The notes: generated by a model not told the origin, from the letters alone. DNA of 64,000 nt from Arthrobacter sp. PAMC25284 (GCF_019443425.1 NZ_CP080382.1:1364001-1428000), one strand, 5' to 3'. Shown: positions 17,833-28,321, counted from the first letter of the stretch. Made by a program: numbers and translations.

Positions 17833-18789
17833 ATGTCCGTTAGCGCAGCGACCGCCGCACCGACCGTATCCGCCGCCGCGGGGCCATCCGCCGCGGCGCA
17901 CTCCACCGCACCGTCCGGCACGGCACCGCCCGGGCACCGAATCGTGATTGCCGGCGCCGGCCCGGCCGCCCGGGAGCTGGTCCGCAGCCTCACGCGGACG
18001 CCGTTCGCCGGTGTCATCACGGTGCTCAGCAACCGGGACGACGCTCCTGCCGAGCTCTTGGAACTCGCCGCCCTGCCCCGGGTGTCCGTGCGTTTCGGCC
18101 AGCCGGCCAGCTTCGTTGACCCCATGGGCCGGCTCGTGACCACCACGGACGGGCTCGAATTCGGCTATGACGAACTGGTCATTGCCACCGGCGCCGGCCC
18201 CGCAGAAGCTCCGGTGGAGGGCGGCGCCGGGTGCCTGAGCTATTCCACAATCGACGACGCCGGCCTGCTGGGCGAAACGGTCCGGGACATTGCCCTGGTC
18301 CTGGGCCGGCGGCCGCTGGGCATCCTCGTCGGCACCGGCGCGGCGGCGGGCCAGTCGGAAGCGGTCCTGCGGGCCCGCGGTGTCCGGCCGGTCCGCACGA
18401 CCCTCCGTCCCTCCGCTGCCCTGCCACCCGTCCCCGGGTCGGCCCTGCTCTCCACCGGCATCGTCTTTGCCGACGGATCCAGCATGAGCGGTGACCTTGT
18501 TGTCCTGGCCGAGGAGCGCGTTGCCCGGGACGGACTGGCGGCCAGCGCCGGACTGGCGACGGCAGCCGGGGGCGGCATTGTGATCGGCCAGGATTTCCGG
18601 ACCTCCGTGCCGGGTATCTGGGCGCTCAGGGACGCCGCAGCCTACGACGGCGTCCGGCTGGGTCTCCTGCTTTCGGCGGGAACGGCGGCGGCGGCCTGCG
18701 CCTCACACCTGCTGCATGCGACAGCATCAGGACGCGCGGGGGACTCTGTGCCGTGGCCTGCGGCAGGACCGGATGCAGTGGCCGCGTAG
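17833..18789 (+). CDS. NAD(P)/FAD-dependent oxidoreductase, NirB N-terminus-like
   Basis: 318 residues from ATG 17833, with AAGGGG about nine bases upstream. After an Ala/Thr/Pro-rich lead of about 35 residues comes the FAD motif [18 protein letters not shown], then a degenerate nucleotide-binding segment ([13 protein letters not shown]) and [13 protein letters not shown] in place of the usual second FAD motif with GD. It lacks any C-terminal iron-sulfur domain. This looks like a shortened or diverged relative of the NirB flavin half. Position behind the nitrite block and a GlnR-like site suggest a role in nitrogen assimilation, but the eroded motifs make catalysis uncertain; a regulatory or accessory role is possible. 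Confidence 0.65.
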   Translation: MSVSAATAAPTVSAAAGPSAAAHSTAPSGTAPPGHRIVIAGAGPAARELVRSLTRTPFAGVITVLSNRDDAPAELLELAALPRVSVRFGQPASFVDPMGRLVTTTDGLEFGYDELVIATGAGPAEAPVEGGAGCLSYSTIDDAGLLGETVRDIALVLGRRPLGILVGTGAAAGQSEAVLRARGVRPVRTTLRPSAALPPVPGSALLSTGIVFADGSSMSGDLVVLAEERVARDGLAASAGLATAAGGGIVIGQDFRTSVPGIWALRDAAAYDGVRLGLLLSAGTAAAACASHLLHATASGRAGDSVPWPAAGPDAVAA

Positions 18790-18938
18790 AACTGCCCGGC
18801 AGCCCCGGGGCAGACTCCGCGGCTGCCCCCCGGGCCCCGGTGATATGGCAAGATGGACCTCTGATACGCCGCGAGCCCTGCGGCGCCGACAGGCCCACGA
18901 GGCCACCCGGAACAAGGCCCGCCAGGAAAGGGACCACC

Positions 18939-19664
18939 ATGAGCAACGAAGCCACGGCTGCCGGAAGCACCACCCCCGCAACCCGGGACAGCGCACCGAA
19001 CATTGCCGCCTATATCGACCACACCCTGCTCAAGCCCGAGGCCAGCGAGGCGGAGGTCCTCAAAGTCTGCACCGAGGCGGCCGAGTACCGGTTCAAGTCC
19101 GTCTGCGTCAACCCGGTCTGGGTCAAGACCGTCCACACCGCCCTCAAGGGCTCGGGCGTGCTGACGTGCTCCGTTATTGGGTTTCCGCTGGGCGCCACGC
19201 CGAGCGACGTCAAGGCCTTCGAAGCCCGCGGAGCCGTCCTGGACGGCGCGGAAGAGATCGATATGGTGATCAACATTGCCGCCGCCCGCGCCAATGACAA
19301 GGGCGCACTGGTGGAGGACATCGCCGCGGTTGCCCAGGCCGTCCACGACGGCGGGGCCATTCTGAAAGTCATCATCGAAACGGCCCTGCTGACCGATGAC
19401 CAGAAGGTCCTGGCCTGCGAAGCGGCGGTCGAAGCGGGGGCGGACTTCGTGAAGACCTCCACCGGTTTCAACGGCGGTGGCGCCACAGCCGGGGACGTCG
19501 CGCTCATGCGCCGCACAGTGGGCCCGGACCTGGGGGTTAAGGCCTCCGGCGGAGTGCGCTCCCTCGCCGACGCACAGGCTATGATTGCTGCAGGTGCAAC
19601 ACGTATTGGCGCCAGCTCAGGCATCGCGATCGTCAAGGGTGAACAGGGTTCGTCCGCGTACTGA
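18939..19664 (+). CDS. deoC: Deoxyribose-phosphate aldolase
   Basis: 241 residues from ATG 18939 with AGGAAAGGGA upstream; the open frame extends 62 codons further but without family similarity. The class I aldolase cleaves 2-deoxyribose-5-phosphate to glyceraldehyde-3-phosphate and acetaldehyde. Seen motifs are [19 protein letters not shown] with the conserved Asp, and VKTSTGF with Schiff-base Lys172, then KASGGVRS. Length is typical. It works in the same nucleoside catabolism as the purine nucleoside phosphorylase at 8.8 kb. A small membrane protein gene follows after 54 bases. Confidence 0.93.
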   Translation: MSNEATAAGSTTPATRDSAPNIAAYIDHTLLKPEASEAEVLKVCTEAAEYRFKSVCVNPVWVKTVHTALKGSGVLTCSVIGFPLGATPSDVKAFEARGAVLDGAEEIDMVINIAAARANDKGALVEDIAAVAQAVHDGGAILKVIIETALLTDDQKVLACEAAVEAGADFVKTSTGFNGGGATAGDVALMRRTVGPDLGVKASGGVRSLADAQAMIAAGATRIGASSGIAIVKGEQGSSAY

Positions 19665-19718
19665 TCCGTGCCCGCCGCTGCCACAGGTTTGAGCCCCCTC
19701 GGGGCCTAGGAGGAACGA

Positions 19719-19943
19719 ATGTCCAAGAACACCAGCAAGGCCCCGCAGGGCGAGAACAACCTGATGTCCACCGTCATCATCTTCGCAGTGATGATGGCCC
19801 TGTTCCTGGGCTCCATCTACTCGCTGTCTTTCCTGACGCTCGGCAACCCGTGGCCGATGGCCGTCTGCCTGGGCCTTTTCGCGCTCGCGTTCTGGATCCC
19901 GCAGACCATTCTGGGCCGCTCCGATTCGGCCGGCGAGAACTGA
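19719..19943 (+). CDS. Small two-span membrane protein, 74 aa
   Basis: ATG 19719 has an excellent AGGAGG site seven bases upstream, so the gene is well supported despite its size. Two hydrophobic spans are visible (STVIIFAVMMALFLGSIYSL and PMAVCLGLFALAFWIP), with a short charged N-terminus and a C-terminal SDSAGEN. No family or function recognised. It is the last gene before a strong bidirectional hairpin and may be co-transcribed with deoC. Confidence 0.7.
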   Translation: MSKNTSKAPQGENNLMSTVIIFAVMMALFLGSIYSLSFLTLGNPWPMAVCLGLFALAFWIPQTILGRSDSAGEN

Positions 19944-19961
19944 TTCCTGCCGCCACCCGCG

Positions 19962-20007
19962 CTTAAACGACTGAAGCTCCGGTTTTCCGGAGCTTCAGTC
20001 GTTTAAG
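19962..20007. terminator. Bidirectional intrinsic terminator with a 21-bp perfect stem
   Basis: Arms 19962-19982 and 19987-20007 are perfect reverse complements around a TTTT loop. Both flanks carry short A/T tracts (TTAAAC inside the stem ends), so it can serve transcripts from both sides. It lies between the convergent small membrane protein and YdjM-like genes. Confidence 0.85.
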
Positions 20008-20009
20008 GC

Positions 20010-20840
20010 TCAGCCCGGTGCAGGACCGAACATTCCCTCCAGCAGTGCCGTCCCCAGCGCATACCCGGCGGGGACATACGATCTCGCCAAGGCCAGGACC
20101 GCTATGGCCACACCCACCATGGCGTAGGCGCTGACCGGGATCAGGACCAGCCATTCCCGCCGCGAACCGGCCCGGCCCAGCAACGGGATCGAGAACGCCC
20201 CGTTGGCCTTCCAGACGTCCTTGACCAGCGGCAGTTTCCGCAGGAACTTCGGCGGCTTGATCACGAGCGGCCAGAGCAGCGGCACTCCCCCGGTGGTAAT
20301 CATGTCCCCGACGATGTGCACAATGACGCCGGTGAGCATGGAGACCGGCAGCCAGGTCCATTGCTGCGGCGCGAACCACGTCACGAGTCCTGCCATCACG
20401 ATCGCGAAGACCCAGTTGCTGATCCAGCCGTACTTCGGAAAAAGCTTCAGCGCCTTGGCGGCGATGTTGATCAGAAACAGGCACAGCAACCCGGCGCCGA
20501 CGGACAGCAGCCCCCACTCCGTAGCGACCTGGAGCTGCCCGGCGAACGTTGCGAGCAGCACGAAGCACACCGCGCCGACGATTGAGTGGGTCCCCTGCCG
20601 GTGGCCGCCGCTGACCTTCTCGATGCCGCGGGCAATCAGGTTCGACAGCGGCGGCAGCGAGTGCGCCACGGTACTGGAGCGGTGGTCCCAGTCACAGATC
20701 AGGGCCGTTCCGGCCGTCGCCATGGCACCGATCACGATTCCGGTGGCATCCAGCGGATACCAGCCCAGCGCGTACGGCCCGGTCGAGGCTATGGCCACCC
20801 ACGCCGCGGCACCGGATGCAGCGTGGTGTCCGCCCATCAT
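20010..20840 (-). CDS. YdjM-like membrane-bound metal-dependent hydrolase
   Basis: 276 residues. It begins MMGGHHAASG with the conserved His pair, followed by CDWDHRSSTVAHS and GTHSIVG, the His/Asp motifs of the membrane-bound YdjM/LexA-regulated hydrolase family. Five or six hydrophobic spans are visible, including LLSVGAGLLCLFLINIAAKA and WLVLIPVSAYAMVGVAIAVL. ATG 20840 and 20837 are adjacent; either could be used. It starts only three bases after the mfd stop, so it is likely translated from the mfd transcript. In Escherichia coli ydjM belongs to the SOS response, which fits a repair neighbour, but I see no obvious LexA box here. Confidence 0.75.
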   Translation of the reverse strand: MMGGHHAASGAAAWVAIASTGPYALGWYPLDATGIVIGAMATAGTALICDWDHRSSTVAHSLPPLSNLIARGIEKVSGGHRQGTHSIVGAVCFVLLATFAGQLQVATEWGLLSVGAGLLCLFLINIAAKALKLFPKYGWISNWVFAIVMAGLVTWFAPQQWTWLPVSMLTGVIVHIVGDMITTGGVPLLWPLVIKPPKFLRKLPLVKDVWKANGAFSIPLLGRAGSRREWLVLIPVSAYAMVGVAIAVLALARSYVPAGYALGTALLEGMFGPAPG

Positions 20841-20843
20841 GCG

Positions 20844-23800
20844 TTACCCCACCGCCAGCGGCGCGTCCGAGAAAATGTTGCGGATGACCCCGTTGGCCCA
20901 GTCGAGGATTTCGGCGTCCTGCAGGTCCCGGCCACCGATCCGGGCCGTCTTGGGCTTGGGCACCAGGACCGCGTCAAGCGCCGGCTTGGCCTGAGCACCG
21001 GGATACATCCGGGTCAGCCGCATGAGTTTGGACTCCGGCAGTTGGGCCGGGGAGAACTTGATGAAATTGCCCTGCAGGGCAACGTCGGAGAGCCCGGCCT
21101 CGCGGGCCCCCACCCGGAAGCGGGCGACGTCGATCAGGTTCTTCGCCGGCAGCGGCGGCTCACCGTAGCGGTCCACGAGCTCGGCGAGGACCTCATCGAT
21201 GGCCGCGGAGGTCAGCGCCGAGGCGAGTTTCCGGTAGGCCTCGAGACGCAGCCGTTCACCGGGGACGTAGTCGTGCGGCAGGTGCGCGTTGACCGGCAGC
21301 TCAATCTTCATCTCGGCGGCCTTCTCCTCGGCCTCGCCGCGGTAATCAGCCACGGCTTCGCCCACGAGACGGATATAGAGGTCGAAGCCCACACCCTGGA
21401 TGTGGCCGGACTGTTCGCCGCCGAGCAGGTTGCCTGCACCGCGGATCTCGAGGTCCTTCATGGCCAGCTGCATGCCGGCGCCGAGTTCGTTGTGCGTCGC
21501 CACCGCCTTGAGTCGTTCCAGCGCCACCTCGCCCAGCGGTTTTTCCGCGGGGTACAGGAAATAGGCGTAGGCCCGTTCGCGGCCGCGCCCCACGCGCCCG
21601 CGGAGCTGGTGCAGCTGCGAGAGCCCGTACTTCTCCGCCCCGTCAACGATCAGCGTATTGGCGTTGGAGATGTCCAGGCCCGTCTCGATGATCGTGGTGC
21701 AGACCAGGACGTCGAAGCGCTTCTCCCAGAAGTCCACGATGATCTTCTCCAGCCGGCTCTCGGACATCTTGCCGTGGGCCACCTCCACCCGGGCCTCCGG
21801 AACGAGCTCGCGGATGTGCGCTGCGGTCCGTTCAATGGAGGACACCCGGTTGTGGACCAGGAAGACCTGCCCCTCGCGCATCAGTTCGCGCCGGATTGCC
21901 GCGGAGGTCTGTTTGTCCGTGTACGGCCCCACATAGGTCAGCACCGGGTGTCGTTCCTCCGGCGGCGTCGCCAGGGTGGAGGTCTCCCGGATGCCGGTCA
22001 GGGACATTTCCAGGGTCCGCGGGATCGGGGTGGCGCTCATGGCCAGGACGTCGACGTTGGTACGCATTTTCTTCAGCGCTTCCTTGTGTTCGACGCCGAA
22101 CCGCTGTTCCTCGTCCACGATCACCAGGCCGAGGTCCTTGAATTCGAAGTCCTTGGACAGCAGCCGGTGGGTACCGATGACGACGTCGACGGCGCCGGTC
22201 CGGACCCCTTCGGCCGTCTCCTTGGACTCTTTGGCGCCCTGGAAGCGGGACAATGGCTTGACCCGCAGCGGGAAGCCGGAGAACCGCTCGGTGAATGTCT
22301 CGTAGTGCTGTTGGGCGAGCAGCGTGGTCGGCACAAGCACGGCGACCTGCTTGCCGTCCTGGACCGCCTTGAAGGCCGCCCGGACCGCGATCTCGGTCTT
22401 GCCGTACCCGACGTCGCCGGAGATGAGCCGGTCCATCGGGATCTCCCGCTCCATATCGGCTTTGACCTCGTTGATGGTGGTCAGCTGGTCGGGGGTCTCC
22501 ACATAGGGGAAGGCCTCCTCGAGTTCGCGCTGCCACGGTGTGTCGGGTCCAAACGCATGCCCGCGGGAAGCCATTCGCGCCGAGTACAGCCGGATCAGTT
22601 CGCCCGCGATTTCCTTGACGGCCTTGCGCGCCTTGGACTTGGTGCTGGCCCAATCCGCACCGCCCATTTTGCTCAGCACCGGGGCGTCGCCGCCGACGTA
22701 GCGGGTGACTTGGTCCAGCTGGTCGGTGGGGACGAAGAGCCGGTCCCCCGGCGCGCCGCGTTTGGAGGGCGCGTATTCAAGCACGAGATACTCGCGGACC
22801 CCGTCCCCGCCGCCAGCTACCTTGCGCTGGATCAGCTCCACGAACCGGCCAATACCGTGCTGTTCGTGGACAACGTGGTCACCGGCGAGCAGCTGCAGCG
22901 GATCGACGGCGTTGCGCCGCTTGGACGGCATCCGGCGCATATCCTTCGTGGATCCGGCCGAGGTCCGGCCCCAGCAGGTCGGCCTCGGTCAGGAGTGCCA
23001 GCTTGAGGTCGTCCAGCACGAAGCCGCGACCGGCCGCGGCGGTGGTGATCTCGATCAGTCCGGCCTGCGGCTCCTTCTCGAGGGAATCAACCCGTGCGCA
23101 CGGGATGTCGGCGTCGTGGAAGAGTTCGGCGAGGCGCTGCGCTGGGCCGGGGCCTTCAGTTACCACCACAATCCGCCACTGCTCCCGGACGCGGGAACCG
23201 ATGAAGTCCATCATTTCGGCGACGTCGCCCTGGTAGCCACGCGGTTCGCGGGCGTGAAGGTTCAGCACGTCGACGTCGGGCATAAGTTCTTCATCGGTGG
23301 CCAGCGAGCTGATGGACCACCAGGACACCCCGTGGGTCAGGGCGGCGGTGCGGGTCTCGGTCAGTGACCGGAAGCTGGCCGAATGCAGGGCCGCCGAGGT
23401 CTGCGAACCCAGAATCGCGTCCAGCGCCAGCGGCGCGGTGCCGCCGTCGGACGCGGTCGACCAGGCGGCCTCAAGGAACTCCTCATTGGTGGCGGCGAGG
23501 TCGTGGGCTCGTGTCCGGACCTTTTCCGGCTCGATCACGACGGAGATGGACCCGGCCGGAAGCTGGTCCAGGAACGGGACCATGGCATCAACCAGTACGG
23601 GCGCGAGGGATTCCATGCCCTCGACGGCGATCCCGCCGGCGATCTTCTCCAGCATGTCCGCCGCAGCGGGCAGCTGGGACTTCAATGTCGCGGCGCGGGA
23701 CATCACGGAGGGAGTGATCAGGATTTCGCGGCACGGCGGGGCGTGCAGCGTGGTCGGATGGTGCACGCCCGGTGCGCTCAGCGAGCGCTGGTCGGCGACC

Positions 23801-24528
23801 GCGAACCAGCGCATCTGCTCCACCTCATCGCCGAAGAACTCCACCCGGATCGGGTGGTCATCGGTCGGCGGAAACACGTCCAGCATGCCGCCCCGGACGG
23901 CGAATTCGCCGCGGCGGGTCACCATGTCCACGCGGGCGTAGGCGGCGTCGGCGAGGCGCCTCACGACGTCGCTGAACGGGACCTCCTGGCCGGTCGTCAA
24001 CGTGACCGGTACCAGCTCGCCGAGTCCCGCCACGATGGGTTGAACAACGGCGCGGACCGGCGCCACAACGACGCGGAGGCCGCCCGCGGCGGAGGACTCC
24101 GGGTGGGCCAGCCTGCGGAGCACGGACAGCCGCCGGCCGACAGTATCCGAGCGCGGCGAGAGCCGCTCGTGCGGCAGGGTCTCCCAGCTGGGGAATTCGG
24201 CCACGACGTCGGCGGGCAGGTAGGCACGCAGGGCCGCGGCGAGGTCTTCGGCCTCCCGGCCGGTGGCCGTAACTGCCAGGACCACGGGCGCCCGTCCGGT
24301 CCCGGCAGTACTTGCGCCGGCCGCTTCGGCTGCTTCGACTGCGGACACGGCGAGTCCGTCCGCGAGCTCCGTCAGCAGGGCAGCCCGCAGCCCCGCCGGG
24401 GCGCTGATCTGGTAGTCCTCGCTGCGTTCGCCGAACCCGCGTGAGGCTTCGGCCCGGACCCGGGCGTAGTTCCGGTCGTCGGCGAGGGTGCGGCGCAGGC
24501 CGGTGAGAGAGGGGCCGTTGAGGCTCAT
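20844..24528 (-). pseudogene. mfd: Transcription-repair coupling factor Mfd, broken by one extra base as assembled
   Basis: From ATG 24528 (AGGAG seven bases upstream) the N-terminal half (UvrB-like and RNA-polymerase-interaction parts) reads to [10 protein letters not shown]. One surplus base in GGCCCC (22967-22972) then shifts the frame. Removing it joins to [10 protein letters not shown], the CarD-like RNA polymerase-binding domain ([15 protein letters not shown]), helicase motifs [11 protein letters not shown] and DEEQRFG, and the C-terminal TRG/D7 region. The span is 1227 codons, normal for Mfd. It removes RNA polymerase stalled at DNA damage and recruits UvrA. A perfect inverted repeat lies upstream. 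Because the rest is fully conserved, the break is probably a sequencing error. Confidence 0.9.
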
Positions 24529-24569
24529 GACTGAAGCTCCTGATGGGATCACGTACGTGCAGGCAACAC

Positions 24570-24603
24570 GAATACCCGGAATTCGTTGGAATCCCGGGTA
24601 TTC
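24570..24603. promoter_or_regulatory. Perfect 10-bp inverted repeat upstream of mfd, candidate operator
   Basis: GAATACCCGG (24570-24579) and CCGGGTATTC (24594-24603) are exact reverse complements with a 14-base spacer. The dyad lies 42-75 bases upstream of the mfd ATG and about 210 bases upstream of the divergent epimerase-like gene. It does not look like a LexA box. Confidence 0.4.
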
Positions 24604-24814
24604 CAAGCCTACCGCGGAGGCGGCGGCACCCCGTCCGGGACCCTGCGTCGCCGGGCAATTCCGGCAGCGGGGGCCTATGCTGGCAGGAGCGGCACCCGGC
24701 CGGTTGGCATCGCAGCACGGCCGGACACCGGAAGCGACCCGTCCGACGGGCCGGGCGCTCCGAACGGCTTAACTAGACGGTTGCACGAATCACGCCAGGA
24801 CCAAGGAGCCAACC

Positions 24815-26353
24815 ATGAACTCCATGCCCGAGGGATCGCCGCAAAGCGGCCCCGCCAGGCCCGCAAGCCCCCGGAAGGTGCTGGTCACAGGCGCCACCGG
24901 CTACATTGGCGGCCGACTGGTCCCCCGGTTGCTGGAGGCCGGACACACCGTGAAGGTCATCGTCCGGACGCCCGCCAAGATTGCCGGAGTGCCGTGGCTC
25001 AACGACGTAGAGGTCGTACAGGGCAGCCTCGACGACGGCGGGATCCTGCGGGAGGCGCTGGACGGCGTCGACGTTCTCTACTACCTGGTGCATTCGATGG
25101 CCGGCGGCACCGGCTTCGAACAAAAGGAAAAGACGATGGCGGAAACCGCGGCCGCGGCGGCGACGGCTGCGGGCGTCAGCCGGATCGTGTACCTCGGCGG
25201 CCTCCACCCCGGCGGCACCGAACTGTCCACCCACATGCGCTCCCGGGAAACGGTCGGCAAAGTCTTCCTCAACAGCCAGGTGGACGCTGTGGTCTTCCAG
25301 GCAGGGGTGGTCATCGGCTCCGGCTCAGCCTCCTTCGAAATGATCCGGCACCTCTCCGACACCCTGCCCGTCATGCCCGCACCGAGCTGGGTGCGGAACA
25401 AAATTGAAGCCATCGCCGTCCGCGACGTGCTCTACTACCTGGTGTCCGCTGCATCCGTTGCCGGTCCGGTCAACCGCACGTTCGATATCGGTTCCCGCCA
25501 GGTGCTGACCTACGCAGACATGATGAACGAATACGCCGCCGAAGCCGGCCTGCCCAAGCGGTTGGTGCTCGCGCTCCCGATCCCGGCTGCCAAACTCGCG
25601 GGAATGTGGGTGGCCCTGACGACTCCAATCCCGCTGTCCATGTCCCTTCCCCTGGTGGAATCCCTGCAGCACGATGCGATTTCCGGCGAGCACGACATCG
25701 ATGCGGTGATCCCCCAGCCAGAGGGCGGACTGACCGGTTTCCGGCACGCTGTGGCATTGGCGCTGAATAAGGAACGCGACGGGCAGATCGAAACGGCCTG
25801 GTCCAACGCTGGCGCCGACGCCGACCCGTTGCCGAGCGATCCGGACTGGGCCGGCCACCGGGTCTTCGTCGACGAGCGGACCTACGACAGCGAGGCCGCC
25901 CCGGAACACGTCTGGACCATCATCGAAGGCATCGGCGGCAAGAGCGGCTGGTACTCCATGCCTTTGGCCTGGACGATCCGCGGCTGGATTGACAGCGTTA
26001 CCGGTGGCGCCGGGCTCAGCCGCGGACGCCGGCACCCGCACCGGTTGGCCGAGGGCGAGGCAGTGGACTGGTGGCGGGCCGAGCGGATCGACCGCGGCAG
26101 GCTGCTGCGGCTCCGCGCCGAAATGAAGGTCCCGGGCCGGGCGTGGCTGGAACTGTCCGTCGAGCCGGACGGGGACGGCAGCCGCTACCGGCAGCGGGCG
26201 ATCTTCTTCCCCAAGGGGCTCGGGGGCCGGCTGTATTGGCTCGCAGTACTGCCGTTCCACAGCCTGATCTTCCCAGCCATGTCGCGCAACATTGCCGCCG
26301 CGGCCCTGAAGCTGCAGGAGGCCGAATCGGAGCAACCCCGGCCCAGCACGTAA
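24815..26353 (+). CDS. NAD(P)-binding epimerase-like protein with C-terminal DUF2867-type domain
   Basis: 512 residues from ATG 24815 with AAGGAG upstream. Residues of about 20-300 form an extended short-chain dehydrogenase/NmrA-like Rossmann domain beginning KVLVTGATGYIGGRLVPRLL; the usual YxxxK catalytic pair is not obvious. The rest (FVDERTYDSEAAPEHVW, WWRAERIDRGRLLRLRAEMK, RAIFFPKGLGGRLYW) resembles a polyketide-cyclase-like lipid-binding domain seen in DUF2867 proteins. These fusions are common in actinobacteria and uncharacterised. The DUF2505 gene follows after 47 bases, another member of the same ligand-binding superfamily, so the pair may handle a lipid-like molecule (inference). Confidence 0.75.
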   Translation: MNSMPEGSPQSGPARPASPRKVLVTGATGYIGGRLVPRLLEAGHTVKVIVRTPAKIAGVPWLNDVEVVQGSLDDGGILREALDGVDVLYYLVHSMAGGTGFEQKEKTMAETAAAAATAAGVSRIVYLGGLHPGGTELSTHMRSRETVGKVFLNSQVDAVVFQAGVVIGSGSASFEMIRHLSDTLPVMPAPSWVRNKIEAIAVRDVLYYLVSAASVAGPVNRTFDIGSRQVLTYADMMNEYAAEAGLPKRLVLALPIPAAKLAGMWVALTTPIPLSMSLPLVESLQHDAISGEHDIDAVIPQPEGGLTGFRHAVALALNKERDGQIETAWSNAGADADPLPSDPDWAGHRVFVDERTYDSEAAPEHVWTIIEGIGGKSGWYSMPLAWTIRGWIDSVTGGAGLSRGRRHPHRLAEGEAVDWWRAERIDRGRLLRLRAEMKVPGRAWLELSVEPDGDGSRYRQRAIFFPKGLGGRLYWLAVLPFHSLIFPAMSRNIAAAALKLQEAESEQPRPST

Positions 26354-26400
26354 GATGTTGGGTGCCCGATTCGTCAAGTTCCATCACCACGGAGGACCCC

Positions 26401-26898
26401 ATGGCCCTGAGTGCATCCACTACCGTCCAGCACAGCGTTGACCGTGTCGCCGCTGTCTTCGCCAATGAGGACTTCCTCCGCCACACGAGCGAACTCGTCG
26501 GCGGGACGCTGGAATCCTTCGTCATCGACGGTGATCCGGCCGGAGCGTTCAGCACCACCACCGTGCGGACCATCCCCACCACCCGGATGCCGGACATCGC
26601 CCGGAAGTTCGTCGGTGAAAGCGTGAACGTGACCCAGGTTGAGACCTGGGCGGCTCCCACGGCCGACGGTTCCCGGCACAGCAACATCTCCCTGAAAATC
26701 GCCGGGGCTCCGCTCGACGTGAAGGCTGTCCAGCGTCTTGTCTCCGACGCCGGCAGTACCCGGATCGAACTCGAAGGGACCGTGACGTCATCCGTACCGT
26801 TCCTCGGCGGCAAGATCGCCGACGCGGCCGAGCCGATGGTGGGCAAGGCCCTGAACATCCAGTCCCAGCAGGCCCAGGCCTGGCTCGAGAGCCACTAG
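26401..26898 (+). CDS. DUF2505 family protein
   Basis: 165 residues from ATG 26401, with GGAGG five bases upstream. The protein starts MALSASTTVQHSVDRVAAVF and has the SRPBCC-like pattern of an N-terminal strand, helix and long antiparallel strands (TRIELEGTVTSSVPFLGGKI) ending in a C-terminal helix. DUF2505 members are actinobacterial and of unknown function; the fold usually binds hydrophobic ligands. No signal peptide. It is followed after four bases by a SCO4848-type membrane protein, so the two are likely co-translated. Confidence 0.8.
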   Translation: MALSASTTVQHSVDRVAAVFANEDFLRHTSELVGGTLESFVIDGDPAGAFSTTTVRTIPTTRMPDIARKFVGESVNVTQVETWAAPTADGSRHSNISLKIAGAPLDVKAVQRLVSDAGSTRIELEGTVTSSVPFLGGKIADAAEPMVGKALNIQSQQAQAWLESH

Positions 26899-26902
26899 CC
26901 CC

Positions 26903-27124
26903 GTGCAGCTTCCTTTTTTTCTGGCCGTTGTGCTGATCGTTGCGGGCCTGTGGTCCCTCGTCGTCTGGCCGCAGTTTCTGCGCCGGGTGATGAAGGACCC
27001 ACGGGCCCGCGACGCCGGCGGCAAGGCCACCCGATTCCTCACCGTCCACGTTGTCCTCGTCAGCATCTCGCTGCTTTTCGGGGCGGCTACGGCCGCGGTC
27101 GGGGTGGCGGGGCTGTTCGGCTAG
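26903..27124 (+). CDS. SCO4848-family small membrane protein
   Basis: 73 residues from GTG 26903, starting four bases after the DUF2505 stop. Two hydrophobic spans are visible (FFLAVVLIVAGLWSLVVWP and VHVVLVSISLLFGAATAAVG) around a loop with FLRRVMKDPRARD, the pattern of the Streptomyces SCO4848 family. Function is unknown, but the family is restricted to actinobacteria. Confidence 0.75.
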   Translation: MQLPFFLAVVLIVAGLWSLVVWPQFLRRVMKDPRARDAGGKATRFLTVHVVLVSISLLFGAATAAVGVAGLFG

Positions 27125-27328
27125 CGAGCAGAGCCTGCGTTTCCGGCGGGGCCGTCGGAGGGCTCCCTGTTGTGTCGGCTTAAGAGGTCCACGAAGGTTA
27201 CTTACGCGGGACTTTCCCATGAGTCAACGCGGCCTCTAGTGCGAGCCCCTATCAACTGCTAGCATTCCGGCTCAGGGTGTTGCACCGGATAGCGGGCGGG
27301 GCCCTTTCGTCCGGAATTGGGGGCAGGG

Positions 27329-28321
27329 ATGACAGCCTATTTGGCGAGCGCACAAACCGAACCGCAGCAACGGTCGGTCCGCATCGATCTTGTACGTTTG
27401 CTGGGACTGACGGTGGTCGTGGCCGGCCACGTCTGGGCCCAGTTCCCGATCGGCGGTTACGTAGCGATTTTCTTCGTTCTCGCCGGCTACCTGCACTCCG
27501 GCCGGCGTTCCTTGGCCGCGGAGGTCCGGTACCAGACGTGGAAGCTCCTCATCCCCTATGCCGCCTGGCTGCTGTTGCTGGCCATCCCGTATTTTGTCCG
27601 ACTTACATTAGGACGGACCGGTCCCGTGGACTTCGGAGGCCGCGCCCTGGATCTGCTCTGGGGCGGCGAACGGGCCACCAGGCCATTTACCGCATTCTGG
27701 TTCATGACGGCGATGTTTGTCGCCGCGGTGCTCTTCCGAGTCCTCGTCCGGGCGCCCCGCTGGCTCTACGTCGGCTGCCTCGTGGCCGCCTTGGCAGCGA
27801 GCGTCTTTGACCAAGAGCTCCTCGGGGACCGGCCGGGCGCGGCGGACGTCGGGGCGGTGGCAATCCTGTTCATGGCCGCCGGGCATGCCTACCGGTGGAT
27901 AGAGCCGAAGATCGACCGGCCGTTCACGGCGGCCTTGGCCGTCATCGCCGGGTGCGCCATCCTGGTCGCGTCCGGAACAAGTGCCAGAATGACACTCAAG
28001 GCCGCGGACTTCGGGACGCCCGTCCTCAGCGTCGCCGTCGCCGTGCTGATTGCCGTAGCCGCGCTGTCTCTGGCCCGGCCGCTGGCCCGGTCCTTGTCCG
28101 CCAACGCGAGCCGGACCGTAACGGCGCTCGTACGGATGGGGACGCCCGTTATTCTGCTCCATGCTGTCCCGCTCTGGCTGTTACCGGACAGCGTTCCCCA
28201 GACCGTGAAGTTCGTTCTGGCCTGGGCATTTCCTGTTTGCGTGGCGCTGGCCCTGCTGCGGTTCCCGAATTCCTGGGCCAGGCGCACACTCATGCCGGAC
28301 AAGAACCACCATCTGCTCTGA
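27329..28321 (+). CDS. Acyltransferase 3 family membrane protein
   Basis: 330 residues from ATG 27329, preceded by GGGGGCAGGG; a longer GTG start at 27317 is possible. It opens with the family signature RIDLVRLLGLTVVVAGHVW, where Arg-Ile-Asp and the histidine of GH form the catalytic region, then shows about nine hydrophobic spans. Members acetylate or acylate sugars and other exported molecules at the membrane. UDP-glucose dehydrogenase lies directly downstream, so a role in decorating an envelope polysaccharide is plausible. The upstream 200 bases contain a TAGCAT box consistent with its own promoter. Confidence 0.8.
   Translation: MTAYLASAQTEPQQRSVRIDLVRLLGLTVVVAGHVWAQFPIGGYVAIFFVLAGYLHSGRRSLAAEVRYQTWKLLIPYAAWLLLLAIPYFVRLTLGRTGPVDFGGRALDLLWGGERATRPFTAFWFMTAMFVAAVLFRVLVRAPRWLYVGCLVAALAASVFDQELLGDRPGAADVGAVAILFMAAGHAYRWIEPKIDRPFTAALAVIAGCAILVASGTSARMTLKAADFGTPVLSVAVAVLIAVAALSLARPLARSLSANASRTVTALVRMGTPVILLHAVPLWLLPDSVPQTVKFVLAWAFPVCVALALLRFPNSWARRTLMPDKNHHLL

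Noticed and set aside
20586..23006. Long open frame (806 codons) opposite mfd
   Set aside because: Antisense shadow caused by high third-position GC; no family similarity and mfd explains the strand.
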